Below are positions 48,598-60,956 of a DNA stretch of 64,000 nucleotides, in pieces; the stretch's first letter is position 1, and every line of letters begins with the position of its first letter. The stretch spans positions 380,748 to 444,747 of the forward strand of contig CAJJDO010000083.1 of assembly GCA_905183005.1 (NCBI GenBank). The letters are read 5' to 3'. This DNA is from Paramecium pentaurelia (Eukaryota; Ciliophora; Oligohymenophorea; Peniculida; Parameciidae). The position numbers and the translations under genes were made by a program. The notes beneath the pieces were generated by a model. It ran no database searches, had not been told where the DNA came from, and saw only the letters and a program-made list of their open reading frames with translations.

Positions 48598-50142
48598 ATG
48601 CAAGGCTTAATAGCATAAAATGGTTCAGATGAAGAGACAGAATTTATATTTGATCCTCATACTATCCAACTCAAGGAAACAAGAAGTAAAATTTCTAAAG
48701 CAAATGTATATCTTTGATTATTAACAATTCTATAGGAAGAGATTAAATAATTAAATGAGTAAAATAAAGAATTGATCATATAATTAAATCGTTAAAATGA
48801 GCTTCTTGAATTGAAACATAAATAAAATTAATAATTATAAGCTGAAGGTAAATATGATTGTTTAAATGTTTAGCAAATAAATTTAAAGAATAAATCGATG
48901 ATAGAGAGCATAAATTATTATAGTCAATGAAAGAAAAACAACAATTATAAAATGAATTAATTGCAATGCATGAAATTTTAGATCAAACAACTTAAAGAAA
49001 TGATTAAATAAATTCTGAGGTATTTGCACTTAAATTAACTTTGGAGTAAATATAATGTAAATATAATATGCTATTTAGAAACTGTAACAATGTGTAAAGA
49101 AGAAACGACTTAAGGATTGTAACGAGAGTTAAAATTGAAAGGAACTATTGATTAACTAAATAAAAATTTAAAGTAGTAAGAAGAATAGCTTAGAAAAATT
49201 ACTAATGATGCTAATAAGAAAGACATTTAATTTAAATTTGAAATGCAAAATAAAGAAAGTATTATTTAAGAATTGAGGAATTAATTGTAATAGCAATAAT
49301 AATAAAATAATGAGATTATTAATGAATTAATAGAATAAAAGAATTAAAATATTTAAAATTCAGTTTATGGTAAAGATTATAAACCTGAATTAAGTAAAAT
49401 TACAAAAGATAATGAAGAATTAAAAAATAAATTTAAAGGTTTGACTTATTAATTGAATATATAAAAAGAAAAAGAATAATCATATATTAAAGAAATAACT
49501 ACTCTGAGATAGATGTAATCAAATTTATCAACTGAAATTGAAAGGTTATTAAATAAAATAAACGAATAAAAATTAGAACTATTGAATCAATAATAAGAGA
49601 GTTAAAATGTTATATAAGAAAAGGATAAGAATATTTATTAGTTGATGAATTAATTATCTCTTTTAAAAAATTAAGATTAAAAGATAAATTTACATAAGAG
49701 TATCTCTCACAATGGAGATGAGAAATTATTAAGAGATATCCAACTGAAAAATGATCAAATAGCTATGTTGTAAAATGAAAATAATTAATTAGTGAAATTA
49801 ATCGAATCTTTAAAGAATCAATAAAGTAATTTTATTCAATATATTTTAGTTGATAATCAAGGAACTGAAAAAATAAAGATTAAACAATTGGAATCAGAAC
49901 TAAAGAATTTATAATCATTCATATATGATAGTCCTCTTGTTGTGTTGTTTAATTTATTAGAGGATCGACTATCAAAACAATAGTAAAAAAGCTTTGAAAA
50001 TAAGAATAAAATTAAAGAATTTTGGGCAACACAATTAAAGTAATGGACAGAGGGATTTGAAGAATTAAAATAAGCATTTTCCGGTTTAAAAATTGTTTTC
50101 AAGTATGATCTAAAATATGCTAATCAAACATCACAATAATGA
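48598..50142 (+). CDS. Long coiled-coil protein (488 residues)
   Basis: Introns at 48706-48735 (30 nt), 48848-48873 (26) and 49057-49078 (22). After a short acidic start (GSDEETEFIFDP), nearly the whole protein is a coiled coil rich in Gln, Glu, Asn and Lys (QLREEQL-like heptads such as ITKDNEELKNKFKGL). The last 80 residues are less regular and include KEFWATQLKQWTEGF. About a quarter of the residues are Gln, mostly TAA/TAG. No family can be assigned; centrosomal, basal-body or tethering proteins share this composition. It follows the phosphodiesterase gene by 71 bases on the same strand. Confidence 0.8.
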
Positions 50143-50477
50143 TTGAAATAAAATTTTATATAAATCTATAAGAATAGGAAAATAATATTATCTACCTTCG
50201 CAAATTGCAAAAAACTTTCTTAGTATTGGCCATTATTACTAAGTGTAGTTAAGAATTAACCCCAAGATGAATAAATTACATAAAATAGGCAGATGCAAGA
50301 ATAATATCATCCTTTTAGGATAAAATAATAGGAAAAACCAATGCTTATTCAAAAAAGAATTTAACTTTCTTTTAATTTAAAATTCCATATGATTTATGTT
50401 TAGAGGGAAAAAGCCTGTTTTTGTTCAGAAAAGTGAGTGAAAAATAAAATGATAAAATGTGTGTAATATTGTAATGA
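50139..50477 (+). other. Uncertain ORF with an in-frame TGA
   Basis: A frame of 112 codons runs from ATG 50139 to TGA 50475 but contains TGA at 50268-50270. Coding texture is good on both sides (LRKLQKTFLVLAIITKCSQE before, IIGKTNAYSKKNLTFFQFKI after). A 31-nt GT...AG segment from about 50222 would bypass it but moves to another open frame, and the minus strand is also open. The ATG overlaps the preceding stop as ATGA, which is odd for a separate eukaryotic gene. I cannot decide between a damaged gene, an in-frame Trp mis-call, and chance. Confidence 0.25.
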
Positions 50478-50876
50478 TTAAAATATGATTTTTTAATTAA
50501 AATTAAAAAAAATCAATCCTACTGGAGTGTTTTATGAAAATGTAATATATGGAAAAAGAATTTGGTTAAGAAAAAAAATGTTCAATAATAAAATATTCCT
50601 TTTTTTTTGAGTAAACATTTTCTATAGTATCATTTGGAAAAGCATGCAAAGTTTATGGCTTTAAATGATTATTTCCATACACTTTTAATCAAAGGATCAA
50701 TATATAATTTTTACCTGACCTCTATTGTCTATTTCCGAATAACTTTACAGTCCAATATAAAAAATTCAATGTTGAATTCTATAAATTTTTAATTACATAC
50801 CAAATCAACTTTCCATATATTTGAGATCTTCTCTTTACTTAATTATTAATTTATTAAATATTATAACACAAACAAT
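50478..50876. other. Intergenic region, nothing firm
   Basis: About 400 AT-rich bases with several poly-A and poly-T runs (for example at 50570-50580 and 50600-50610). One 41-codon plus-strand frame near 50486-50610 has some protein-like texture but no start or splice context I would trust. Confidence 0.45.
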
Positions 50877-51873
50877 TCATTTATTTAAAATTGATTTTAT
50901 TATATTCACCTAATTCTCATTTTTTAATGTTATTAATTCTAGGAATTAATTGATATTTGATTTTAAAATCTTATCTCTTAATACTCTCAACATTTCTAAA
51001 ATAATTTTAAATTAGTAGTCTTAATATTCTTGTGCCAACATATTATCCCATAATTCAATTACTATTTCGATATCTAAATATGAAGTAAACAAAGTTATGA
51101 ACAATCCGACAAAAAAATGGGATGGAACAAATCCTAATTAATTAATATGCTTAAAAATTTAGGATTCTTAATTATTAATCAATTCATCAAATCTATTCAT
51201 TATGGCCTATAGCCCTTTTTCATTATCTGGTTATAAAAACAAATGTTTTTATTTTTCCATCACTAGTTCAAAACAGAAATAACAATCTGCTTCTTTTTAA
51301 ATTACCTTAATGATTGGGGCTAATATATAATTCATTCCTGACTAAATAAAATATTAAAATTTTATACAATGTATCCAATATTAGGATGTAATAGAGAATA
51401 AATGTACAGAATTCTTTTTAATAAATCTAATTTTGTTGAGTTTTAAACACCATTATAGTTTTATTTATAAAAATCATTATCAGTATAGAATAATTATTCG
51501 ATCTTGTAATTACAAGAATTATTTAAAAATTCACATTTTGACAAAATCCGACTAAAAATTATTGAATTATTTACTTATTATCTATTTCAATCATTCTGTA
51601 AACCTGCTCATTTTTTTAATATTATTCAATGTTCATATATGATGAAACAGTTTTTATTTTTTATTCTTCAAACTATTGTTTGGTTTATGCTTAATTATCC
51701 AAAGTATACTTGCTTAATTATTCAAAAATAAGCATCTCATCAGACTTTGTGATATCCATTATATATTAATTGTATTTATGTTCCATCTCACCCAAGAATT
51801 AATTAATACCATCGGATGGGAGATAACCTAAAACCTTCATCCATTTAATAGCTCTCTCAGAATAAATATTCAT
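50877..51873 (-). CDS. TBC-domain Rab GTPase-activating protein
   Basis: 315 residues, introns at 51552-51574 (23 nt) and 51342-51367 (26). The TBC domain fills the C-terminal two thirds: LKRILYIYSLLHPNIGYISG then MNYILAPIIKV, QKEADCYFCFELVMEK, IFKHINQLGFVPSHFF, and LFTSYLDIEIVIELWDNML. The glutamine finger in YxQG is replaced by Ser (YISGMN), and I do not see a clear arginine finger (IxxDxxR appears as MIEIDNNRIL, close but shifted). It may be a catalytically altered TBC protein. TBC proteins switch off Rab GTPases in membrane traffic. Confidence 0.85.
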
Positions 51874-52268
51874 TTATAAAATTAAATCTGTTATACAAAT
51901 ATTTAGGTTATATGTTGAAGTATTAGTAAAAGTATTGAACTTATTAACTAAATTTGAACTATCTTTGCTTAAAAAATATATTTTCAAGTGAATTCCAAAT
52001 GATAAGCAATACATTCTTTTTATTGCTTAAAATTTATGGAAAAATATATTGATTTATAAAATCGTTTTAAATTGTAGAATACAAATTTGATCAATAATAT
52101 TGATTGCGAAGAATGATATTAACTGGATGAGTATAAATTTGTCATTTCAAATTTTTTCTACTATCTCACCAAATCTAAACCTAAATGCTAAGAGGAACAT
52201 GTTACTATTTCAATTTATAACAGGTTTACTTGAGATTATCTATATGTTCACATTTTGAATATTTCTTC
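51874..52268. other. Intergenic region between two minus-strand genes
   Basis: About 395 bases. Short open stretches exist on both strands but none has a plausible start, splice and stop set. Presumably the TBC gene promoter. Confidence 0.45.
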
Positions 52269-54117
52269 TCAAGGCTTTTGAAAGATCATTTCAAAATTAT
52301 TTTGATCACCTGAATCTATTGTGTAGGTCTAATCATCAAAAGATGTTTTCACTGTTTAATTATTTGATACAGCCCTTTTATTTTATTGCTTATATGATTA
52401 TATATATATATGAAATTAAGAATTTTTGATAGTGATTTAATATCTTTGTAGAGATAAATTATTGAAATTTTGTAATATTTACTTAAATTTATTAGATTAA
52501 TCATTTTTATAACTTAATTTCAATTTCAATTCTAGGTTAAAATGGACATTGAGCTGAAATATAAAAAAAAATATATACACAATTTTGATCTTTGAATTTC
52601 TATATATTTTGGATATCTTTTTTGAAACTTCGATTGTCTCAGGTCTTTAATTTGGATTTTATTTCAGACATTCTGAAATCACTTAAATAAGTTCAAAGTT
52701 ATATTCAAGTTTATTTTTTTTTAATTGATTATTAATGTAATCAGGATGAAATTTTTATTCAATCTCTTCTGCATCTAAAAGGAAGAAAGGAAATAGAATC
52801 GTTCCTTTATTTAATATAAATAAAGCGACTAATCCAAATTGATATAAATCAGATTTCATTGTTATATTTTCCATACTTTCTGGAGGGACAAATTAGTATG
52901 AAGTACTTTATTAGGTGCCTTAAAAAATGTTTAATTCCTCCTTAGCCTTTTCCTAATCTCCAATGTAAAAGTGTGCATCAATTAATTGTTCATTATCAAT
53001 ATAAATTGTTTACGGTGAGATATTTCTATGCATAATCTTTTCTTAGTGAAATATTTCAATGCCTAGAAGATATAATCAATAATTCACCTTTAATAATTTC
53101 CTTTAATGCTCTATAGGCTAGCTTTTTATATACATGGTTATCAATTTATTGAGTCTTTTGTAAGCTTGCAGCATCAGCAAGAGTCATGATGAATTTTTTT
53201 TAGAAAAAAAAAGCTTAATTAAATAATCTTATATAAGAAAAGTTAACTAGAATGTGGGAAGTGTTGGACAATTTCTCTGTTATAAAAATTTCTCTATTTT
53301 AGTATTCTTATAATTAATATTTATTATTTCTAGACATATCATAGCATCTATATAAGAGAGTCTTTGAATTAATTTAGAAAACAGTTTCAAATATTTTTGG
53401 TGTGTTGAATTCAACAGCATAAATATCTTCCATGCCTTATGAAGATGATATTTGCTTAATTTAAAAAAAATGATTTAATCCATAATGACTTTATTAATTT
53501 ATTTTCAAACCTTGAATTATAGATAGCAAATATTTTATTATTTTTTCAAAATTGTCCATTTATATGTCTAGAATTTAATTAAATTAAGGAAAGTATTTAC
53601 GTACGAAGCTTTTAAAAATATCAATGTTTGGAATATTCATATTAAAGTGTGAATCTTCTAGATCGATTAATTAAAGAAAAACACAGCCTTAAATCAAATA
53701 CAATTACTAGATGGATTAAATATTCCAAATAATGTTTTTTTGACTTAATTCATTTAAGGCTAAGTTAAATATGGATTTTTTACTTATTGCCAACTAAAAG
53801 AGGATACTCTAAATGTTTTAGAGATTCAATTAATTTTCAATCAAACGATATTGTTTCCAATCCTCCATAATAATTAGAATTTAATTCTAATGGAGAATGA
53901 TTTCATGTGGTTAGAGAATATTAAAAAGTCTGAGATTAAGCATAGCCTTGGCATGTGATTCGTTTCTAAAATATTTTAGATTTGTTTCTCTCATTATATA
54001 ATATGCCTCAATCTATGAACCCTGTTTTTTTTGTATTTTATGGAATTTTATTGGGGAATTTTATTCATTAGCTTCTTCAATCATTATATAGTTGAACTAA
54101 TACTCTTCACAATTCAT
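52269..54117 (-). CDS. Probable pseudokinase
   Basis: About 607 residues with one intron (25 nt, near 53069-53093), or 598 if a stop-free 27-nt GT...AG segment at 52554-52580 is also removed. The kinase-like part has LKEIIKGIEIFHQEKIMHRN then ISPQTIYIDNE, so HRD has become HRN. DAHFYIGD stands where DFG would be, and the APE-like segment reads QFVPPESMENITMKSDLYQF. No glycine loop or ATP-binding Lys is visible. Helix F-G (GLVALFILNKG) and a C-lobe ending NPNQRPETIEVSKKI are well preserved. The protein thus keeps a kinase fold but probably lacks catalysis. N-terminal 300 residues are unrecognised. Confidence 0.7.
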
Positions 54118-54173
54118 TATGGTGAAATAGAGTATTTTTATATTTAAAATAAATAATTAAGATTGAATAATTA

Positions 54174-57100
54174 TCATCCTATATTTCTAATAATTTTAGT
54201 TCTAAAATTTTATTATGACTTTGTTCCAGGTGTTCTTGTAATTGAAGTAAAGGTTGTGGCGTAGGTCCTGGCAAATTGATTATCATCTTCATTTTCTTCT
54301 GGAATTTCTATTCCCTAACTGTTTAATTCCCTCTTTTTCTCTCTATATTCCTTGTTCATACTATCTAATTATGATTTCAGTTCCTATTTCTTCTCTCTCA
54401 ATTCTTTGCATTACTTTATCAGATGTTTGTTTTAGTCTTAAATCGTGTCATATGCTACTTCTCTTTAGCCAAGTTGATATTTGACTGAAGCCTCAACTTC
54501 AGAAAGACTTTATTGTAGATATTATTTCTGACTTGACAATGCTTTATAAATAGCATTTTATTAACTTTGATCAATTTATTATTATAGAGGATCCTTTTAC
54601 ATATCCTTTAAAGTTTCCTAAAACACTGGATTTTTAATTGTGATTGCCTTACTATTTTCTTTTTACACCATGTGATATAATTCCTCTAATTTTTCTGGCC
54701 AATCTCCAGTATCACTATTTATTAATGTTTATATCGAAGACTTAAAGTTCTCCATATTTCTTTTGGATAAAGATAAAACAGTTAAGGCAGACTTTAGTTG
54801 GTTTTTAAATATATTTAAATCTGTAATTAATTTTCTTTCTTCCTCAATTCGAGATTGCTTTAACCCTGATTCTTCTATCAATTCATTATAAAGGTTCTTA
54901 ACATGTTTCTTGATGAATAATTATGAATCATTACTTCCATATTTTTTAGATGATCCATTAAAGGTTCTCTTTCATCTTTTAAAGTGTTTACTCTATAATC
55001 ATACACTTTTTAAAAGTTTTATAAATGAACATTTTTCATTCTAAAATCTTTTATTTGTTATTCCCTTTAATTTATAAGTTTCTCTTTCTCTCTTAGATCT
55101 GCCAACATCATCTTATGTTTTTCTTCATACCCTTTTAATTCTTAACGCAGACTCTACAAAGATTCCTCAGTTTCTAACTTATTTTATGAAGTCTCTACCT
55201 TTTTTTAAATTATGCAAGATTTCTTTTCTATTTTAATATCTGACAATTTCTTTTTTAAATCTAGAAATACTAGATCTCAATATTTCTGTTTGAGTGTTAA
55301 ATTCTTCTAATTTTGCCTTTAAGGACTGTTATGATTCTTTGTAAAAAGTTTCGTAATCTTTCTCACTTTACTACAGGACTTCTTTAAATTTTCTTTGATC
55401 CAATTTCATATTGGACATAGCTTAACTGAATCTATTGAATAAGTCTTAATATTTTTAGCAGTATTCATCATCAACCTAAGATATTGATTATTAATATTCT
55501 TAATTAACTAGTCGTCTTTCTTCATCTTACTGTTTAATAATATTTTATAATTTCTCATTCAATTTGTCTCTTATATCATAGATCTACAACAATTTCTTTG
55601 AATTTTATTCATTCATCTCCTCAATAGTTTTCTTAGAAGTTGAAATTAAATTCTTTTTATCCTCTTTAATCTTGTTGTTTTTGGCATCTGATTATTAAAT
55701 TGTTTAAGATAATAAATCTTAGACTTTTTGAATCTCTTTAGTATGTTCATCTCGTATTTTCTTTAGTTTATAGTCATTATTATTCAGTTAAACCTCCTTA
55801 GCATCATCAATATCACTTTTAAAATTTTACAATCTATATTCTAATTCTTTCAGTTGCTCTTACCTTATTTCTTAAGCTGTTGTTGAGCATAAACACAAAC
55901 TATTAAGTGCAAAAGTATTGGTAATCTTATTTTCTATATCACCTCTAGTTATCAAATCCAATTATGTAATCTAGTATTATTAAATATTGATTACTTCTTC
56001 TCCATTAATAAACTGTTTGATTTTACTGAAGAAAATACTGCCATCGATTGATGAACTTATTAAATAACTATTATCAGGAGATACTTTAATTGCTGTGACA
56101 GCTAATTAATGGACAGGAATTTCAATGGACTCCATCATTTTAGGATTGAAATGGTAAAATGGATAGGAGTATACTCTAATAGACCCTTAAGTAGTTCCAA
56201 AAAAGATTGCATTATATCTATGACTAATACATATCGCACTAAATTATGTAGGAGAAGTATCCACTTCTAAGACCATGTTCTAACCCTTCTCATGATACAC
56301 CTTTAATTTCTAATCCGAAACTCCTATAACAAGATCGTATTCAAAGTCATAACATAAACTTTGATATTTGTTTTGCTTTTGAGCGTGTTCTAAAATTCTT
56401 TCTCCAGAAAGTAAATTCCAAACATATAATATTCCAAATTGGCATTAGGAAATTAAAAGATTATCCTTATATATATTTTATGAATTTTAATACTCTATCT
56501 ATAAATAGTAGATCCTTGAGATTTGTTTGATGATTAGGCAAGACATTTATCATTTTATATGTTAACGGATTATACAATTGAATTTGATTACCATTCGCAG
56601 CAGCCAATATATGTCCTCCCTCACTATAAGTGAGTGCATTACAAACTTTGGTAGTTTCGTTATGGACTAATTTAAGATCATCATCTAGAATAAAATAGAA
56701 TCGAAGACTAGTAAATAAAAATTAATAATTTCATTACCCATCCTTAAATCCAATTGCACATTAATAACTTAATGGATGTATAGCCACTGATAATGGAGTT
56801 TCATGAAATTAATGTGAGAACATTTCCTTAAAATCATTCGAATAATCCCAAAATTTTATATTCTTATCATCACACACAGATGCTATTATAGATCTCATAG
56901 GAGTTGTTGCAATATTGAAAATTGTGCCCTTGTGAACACCCTTCTCAAATAATGGTTCAAATGGATCTTTTTGAACTGACTTCAAAGCTTCAACTATAGC
57001 TAAATTAAATGTAAACAATTCTAGTTTTCCCTGATAATTTTCCAAGATTTATTCACAAGAAACAATATTATTCAGTACTTACTACGACCCTAAAGCTACT

Positions 57101-58232
57101 TGATATGCAGAGCGATTAAAGTAAATAACTGTTAATGCTGCATACATCTCATCTGTAGCCAAATGAATTTAATGAATTCCATAAATATGTTCATCCTTTA
57201 TAAAGTAAGAACCGACCAAATTTAAGATATATTGTTCTTGTTCTGAAGCATCTTATTCAATTTCATAAACTTATAATGCAGGCTTCCCTATTAAACCAAT
57301 TATGAATCCTTTGTTGGTCTTTGCTATAGTAGAGATTCGAACATTCACTAATTTCTCTTATTCAGTTGGTTTATTTTTATCCTTATTAATTTATTCTATA
57401 ATTGATATCTAATGATGATTACATAATAAATGATTTGATTCTTTCTATTGTGTTTGTAATTCGAATTTTGCGACATTCTTATCTCCTTTAATCATGATGA
57501 GATTGTTTTTGCTAGTTGCAACAATGGCATATTTCTTTTCAGAATTATAACAAACTCCCACTATGTTTTCATCGAATTATAGCTCTAGTACAGTTATTAA
57601 ATTATTCTAAATTTCTAAGCCACTAATATCAGCTTAATATTTATATGATGTCAGAAATTATGGTCCTATCAGAAAAAATTCGAAATCACTAATAGATTCT
57701 AGCATATTAATTTTTTATTTTATGAGAGTATAAGAAAGTGAAACTTCTTTACTAACTGCAAACAAACTCATTCCATAACCATCCTCCTAAGTTGACAATG
57801 AGATTAGATGCTAATTATCAATCTATATGGTACCTTTCCATCATTAATAAACAGAATCTCATGAATATTACTATTAGGTAATAAATGAGAGTGTACACAT
57901 TAATAGAATCGCTTCTTTTTTCTATTATATACCTTGACGGTGGGAAGAATCTTGCTTGTTGATTTGAATGCTATTGCAATGAACAATTTTTATCCATGTG
58001 AAACATGAAAACTCAATGCTTAAACTACTTCATCTTCAGCGCTCTTCATTATGTATGTTTATCTCTTTCTAATTATGTCATAGAGCACTATATGCTTGCC
58101 GCTTATAAACATGAGTGTGTCATCATTCACAAACATACAGTTCTTTCTTATTGGATTCTATAAGCATCCAAATGAAGCTTCTAATGTTATTGAGACACCA
58201 TTAATTATCTGATGTGATGATTTTGAAAGCAT
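54174..58232 (-). CDS. CFAP57: CFAP57/WDR65-like ciliary protein
   Basis: 1,309 residues with five introns (57811-57833, 56708-56737, 56466-56493, 55223-55244 and 54909-54934). Two WD40 propellers fill about the first 700 residues (SPDNSYLISSSIDGSIFF, ASVCDDKNIKFWDYS, CQFGILYVWNLLSGERIL). The opening, GVSITLEASFGCLQNPIRKN, resembles CFAP57. The second half is a long coiled coil, ending in a short Thr-rich tail. Length and WD40-then-coil layout match CFAP57 (about 1,250 residues in man), part of the inner dynein arm/tether apparatus of motile cilia. A CFAP43/44 paralogue is possible but those are longer. Confidence 0.82.
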
Positions 58233-58403
58233 TTGTTATTTTATTACTTTCTTTCCATTTAGAAACCACTAATCTTCCATATAATTTTAGGTTAGTTATA
58301 TTTATAATTAATAATTCAATATAAATCTCAATTTAATTTCTTCACAAAAGCGCATAAGATAAATGATTACAATAATTGTAATGAAAATTTTTAAAATACA
58401 ATT

Positions 58404-59047
58404 TCATTTCCCTCTAATCTTTGTTTACATAGTTTACTCTTTCCCCCTTTTTACTAATTTTTCGACCAATAATAATTTTTAATCCAAACTTTTAACAACA
58501 TCAATAAGAAAATTATTTCTAACCTCTAATTAAGCAACTGATATTGACTCCTAGCCATTAAATGCTTTTCCTCTTTCTTCTAAATCTCTTATACACTTCA
58601 CTCATTTATTGATTTAAATCTAATCTTACTTCATATAATTTACAGTATCCTCCATCAAAAAGTCTAATTTGTGATTTAAAATTGCATTCTGTTCTTAATA
58701 TTTTTTATTTTATATCCAATATCTAATCAGAAATCTTATTGTTATTTTTTCTGATTTTTAGTGAAGATATTTGTAAGCCTAATTCATACAAGGATTATCA
58801 TCTAAATCAATCACTCTACAATTAGTTGTTACAATTAATCTTTTTATTTCTACATTATCTAACAGAACTTTTCACTCGAAATCTTTTCACATAGTAATTT
58901 TTCAACTCTTAAATTTTTTCTTTATTCTTTTTTTGAGTCTTCATCAAGCGATTAATTTGTATAATTTAATATATGATATAATATACTTTTATTGAATTAA
59001 TCAATATAATTGTTCTAAATGCTTTAAAATTTTTAATTTATTTCCAT
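58404..59047 (-). CDS. Hypothetical helical protein with an unresolved internal TGA
   Basis: Starts at 59047, only 106 bases from the opposite transporter start. A 23-nt intron (GTGAAAAG... on the coding strand, about 58868-58890) restores the frame. Good coding sequence follows (NVEIKRLIVTTNCRVIDLDD, EKITIRFLIRYWIQNKK), then TGA at 58602-58604, then equally good sequence in the same frame (CIRDLEERGKAFNGQES, RNNFLIDVVKSLDQKLLLVE) to TGA 58404. Skipping the TGA needs a 42- or 48-nt intron, longer than almost all here. Length would be about 190 residues. Function unknown. The first two thirds lie inside the second assembly duplication. Confidence 0.55.
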
Positions 59048-59800
59048 AGAATTTATACATAATTTCTGTTAATTCAGAGATTTATTTATACTTTGTGTAA
59101 TTCTAAATAGCTATTAATTATATAGAATATTTTCAATCATCAAAAAAGAAGAATGGATAATAGAGAAATTGAAGATTCCAATAAAGTGATTCATGTCAAA
59201 TAACATAAATCTACTGCTCGTCAGGCTTATTTCAATTTTATTAAATCAAATTTAGGAATAGGTAATCTATTTTATTTGATATTCTAAGGTGTCATCGTTC
59301 TTCCTTTTGTCACTTATTAAGTTGGCTTTCTCTGGTCTATTGCATTATTCATTCCTATTGCCTTTAGTTGTTTACAGTAAATTTTTCTTTCTATAATTTA
59401 TGGTAGATCTAGTCAATTTATGATTGAAATTGCAGATGATCTGAATACCGATAATATACTCTATGCAGATATTATAAAATAGACTTTAGGATCACTTTGG
59501 GCACATATTTTGGATATTGCCATAATATTCCAATTAATTGGACTTTGTATAGCCTATTTGATTTTTTTAACAGAATCCTTGGCTTAGTCTTTACTTCAAA
59601 TAAGTATTCAAATGGAAAAATTGTAATGTTTGTTAATTACATTAATTATTGTCATTCCATTATCATTTGTAAGAAATATTCATTTTTTCCATTCAACCAG
59701 CAAATATGGCTTTTATTCTGCTTTGGCTTCTTTCTGCATCATATTGTACGATTGCCAAAATAGGCTCTCATTTCGAAACATTTATTTTTCAAATTTAATA
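58646..59800. repeat. Direct repeat copy A next to second N, probable assembly duplicate
   Basis: These 1155 bases recur as 59802-60956 (offset 1156). The copy stops exactly at the N, in the middle of the transporter gene. Confidence 0.95.
59153..59800 (+). other. Truncated duplicate of the transporter 5' end
   Basis: Identical to the first 648 bases of the transporter gene at 60309, cut off by the N at 59801. It is a by-product of the contig overlap, not a second gene. Confidence 0.9.
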
Positions 59801-59801
59801 N
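59801..59801. other. Single ambiguous base marking a second scaffold join
   Basis: A lone N exactly between two identical 1155-base segments. Confidence 0.95.
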
Positions 59802-60956
59802 TATCCTCCATCAAAAAGTCTAATTTGTGATTTAAAATTGCATTCTGTTCTTAATATTTTTTATTTTATATCCAATATCTAATCAGAAATCTTATTGTTA
59901 TTTTTTCTGATTTTTAGTGAAGATATTTGTAAGCCTAATTCATACAAGGATTATCATCTAAATCAATCACTCTACAATTAGTTGTTACAATTAATCTTTT
60001 TATTTCTACATTATCTAACAGAACTTTTCACTCGAAATCTTTTCACATAGTAATTTTTCAACTCTTAAATTTTTTCTTTATTCTTTTTTTGAGTCTTCAT
60101 CAAGCGATTAATTTGTATAATTTAATATATGATATAATATACTTTTATTGAATTAATCAATATAATTGTTCTAAATGCTTTAAAATTTTTAATTTATTTC
60201 CATAGAATTTATACATAATTTCTGTTAATTCAGAGATTTATTTATACTTTGTGTAATTCTAAATAGCTATTAATTATATAGAATATTTTCAATCATCAAA
60301 AAAGAAGAATGGATAATAGAGAAATTGAAGATTCCAATAAAGTGATTCATGTCAAATAACATAAATCTACTGCTCGTCAGGCTTATTTCAATTTTATTAA
60401 ATCAAATTTAGGAATAGGTAATCTATTTTATTTGATATTCTAAGGTGTCATCGTTCTTCCTTTTGTCACTTATTAAGTTGGCTTTCTCTGGTCTATTGCA
60501 TTATTCATTCCTATTGCCTTTAGTTGTTTACAGTAAATTTTTCTTTCTATAATTTATGGTAGATCTAGTCAATTTATGATTGAAATTGCAGATGATCTGA
60601 ATACCGATAATATACTCTATGCAGATATTATAAAATAGACTTTAGGATCACTTTGGGCACATATTTTGGATATTGCCATAATATTCCAATTAATTGGACT
60701 TTGTATAGCCTATTTGATTTTTTTAACAGAATCCTTGGCTTAGTCTTTACTTCAAATAAGTATTCAAATGGAAAAATTGTAATGTTTGTTAATTACATTA
60801 ATTATTGTCATTCCATTATCATTTGTAAGAAATATTCATTTTTTCCATTCAACCAGCAAATATGGCTTTTATTCTGCTTTGGCTTCTTTCTGCATCATAT
60901 TGTACGATTGCCAAAATAGGCTCTCATTTCGAAACATTTATTTTTCAAATTTAATA
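59802..60956. repeat. Direct repeat copy B, probable assembly duplicate
   Basis: Second copy of 58646-59800. It contains a truncated duplicate of the minus-strand hypothetical gene (59802-60203) and the true 5' half of the transporter. It runs on into unique transporter sequence at 60957. Confidence 0.95.

Noticed and set aside
59497..59763. Two identical 88-codon ORFs (also at 60653-60919)
   Set aside because: They lie in a non-coding frame over the transporter and are duplicated only because of the assembly overlap.
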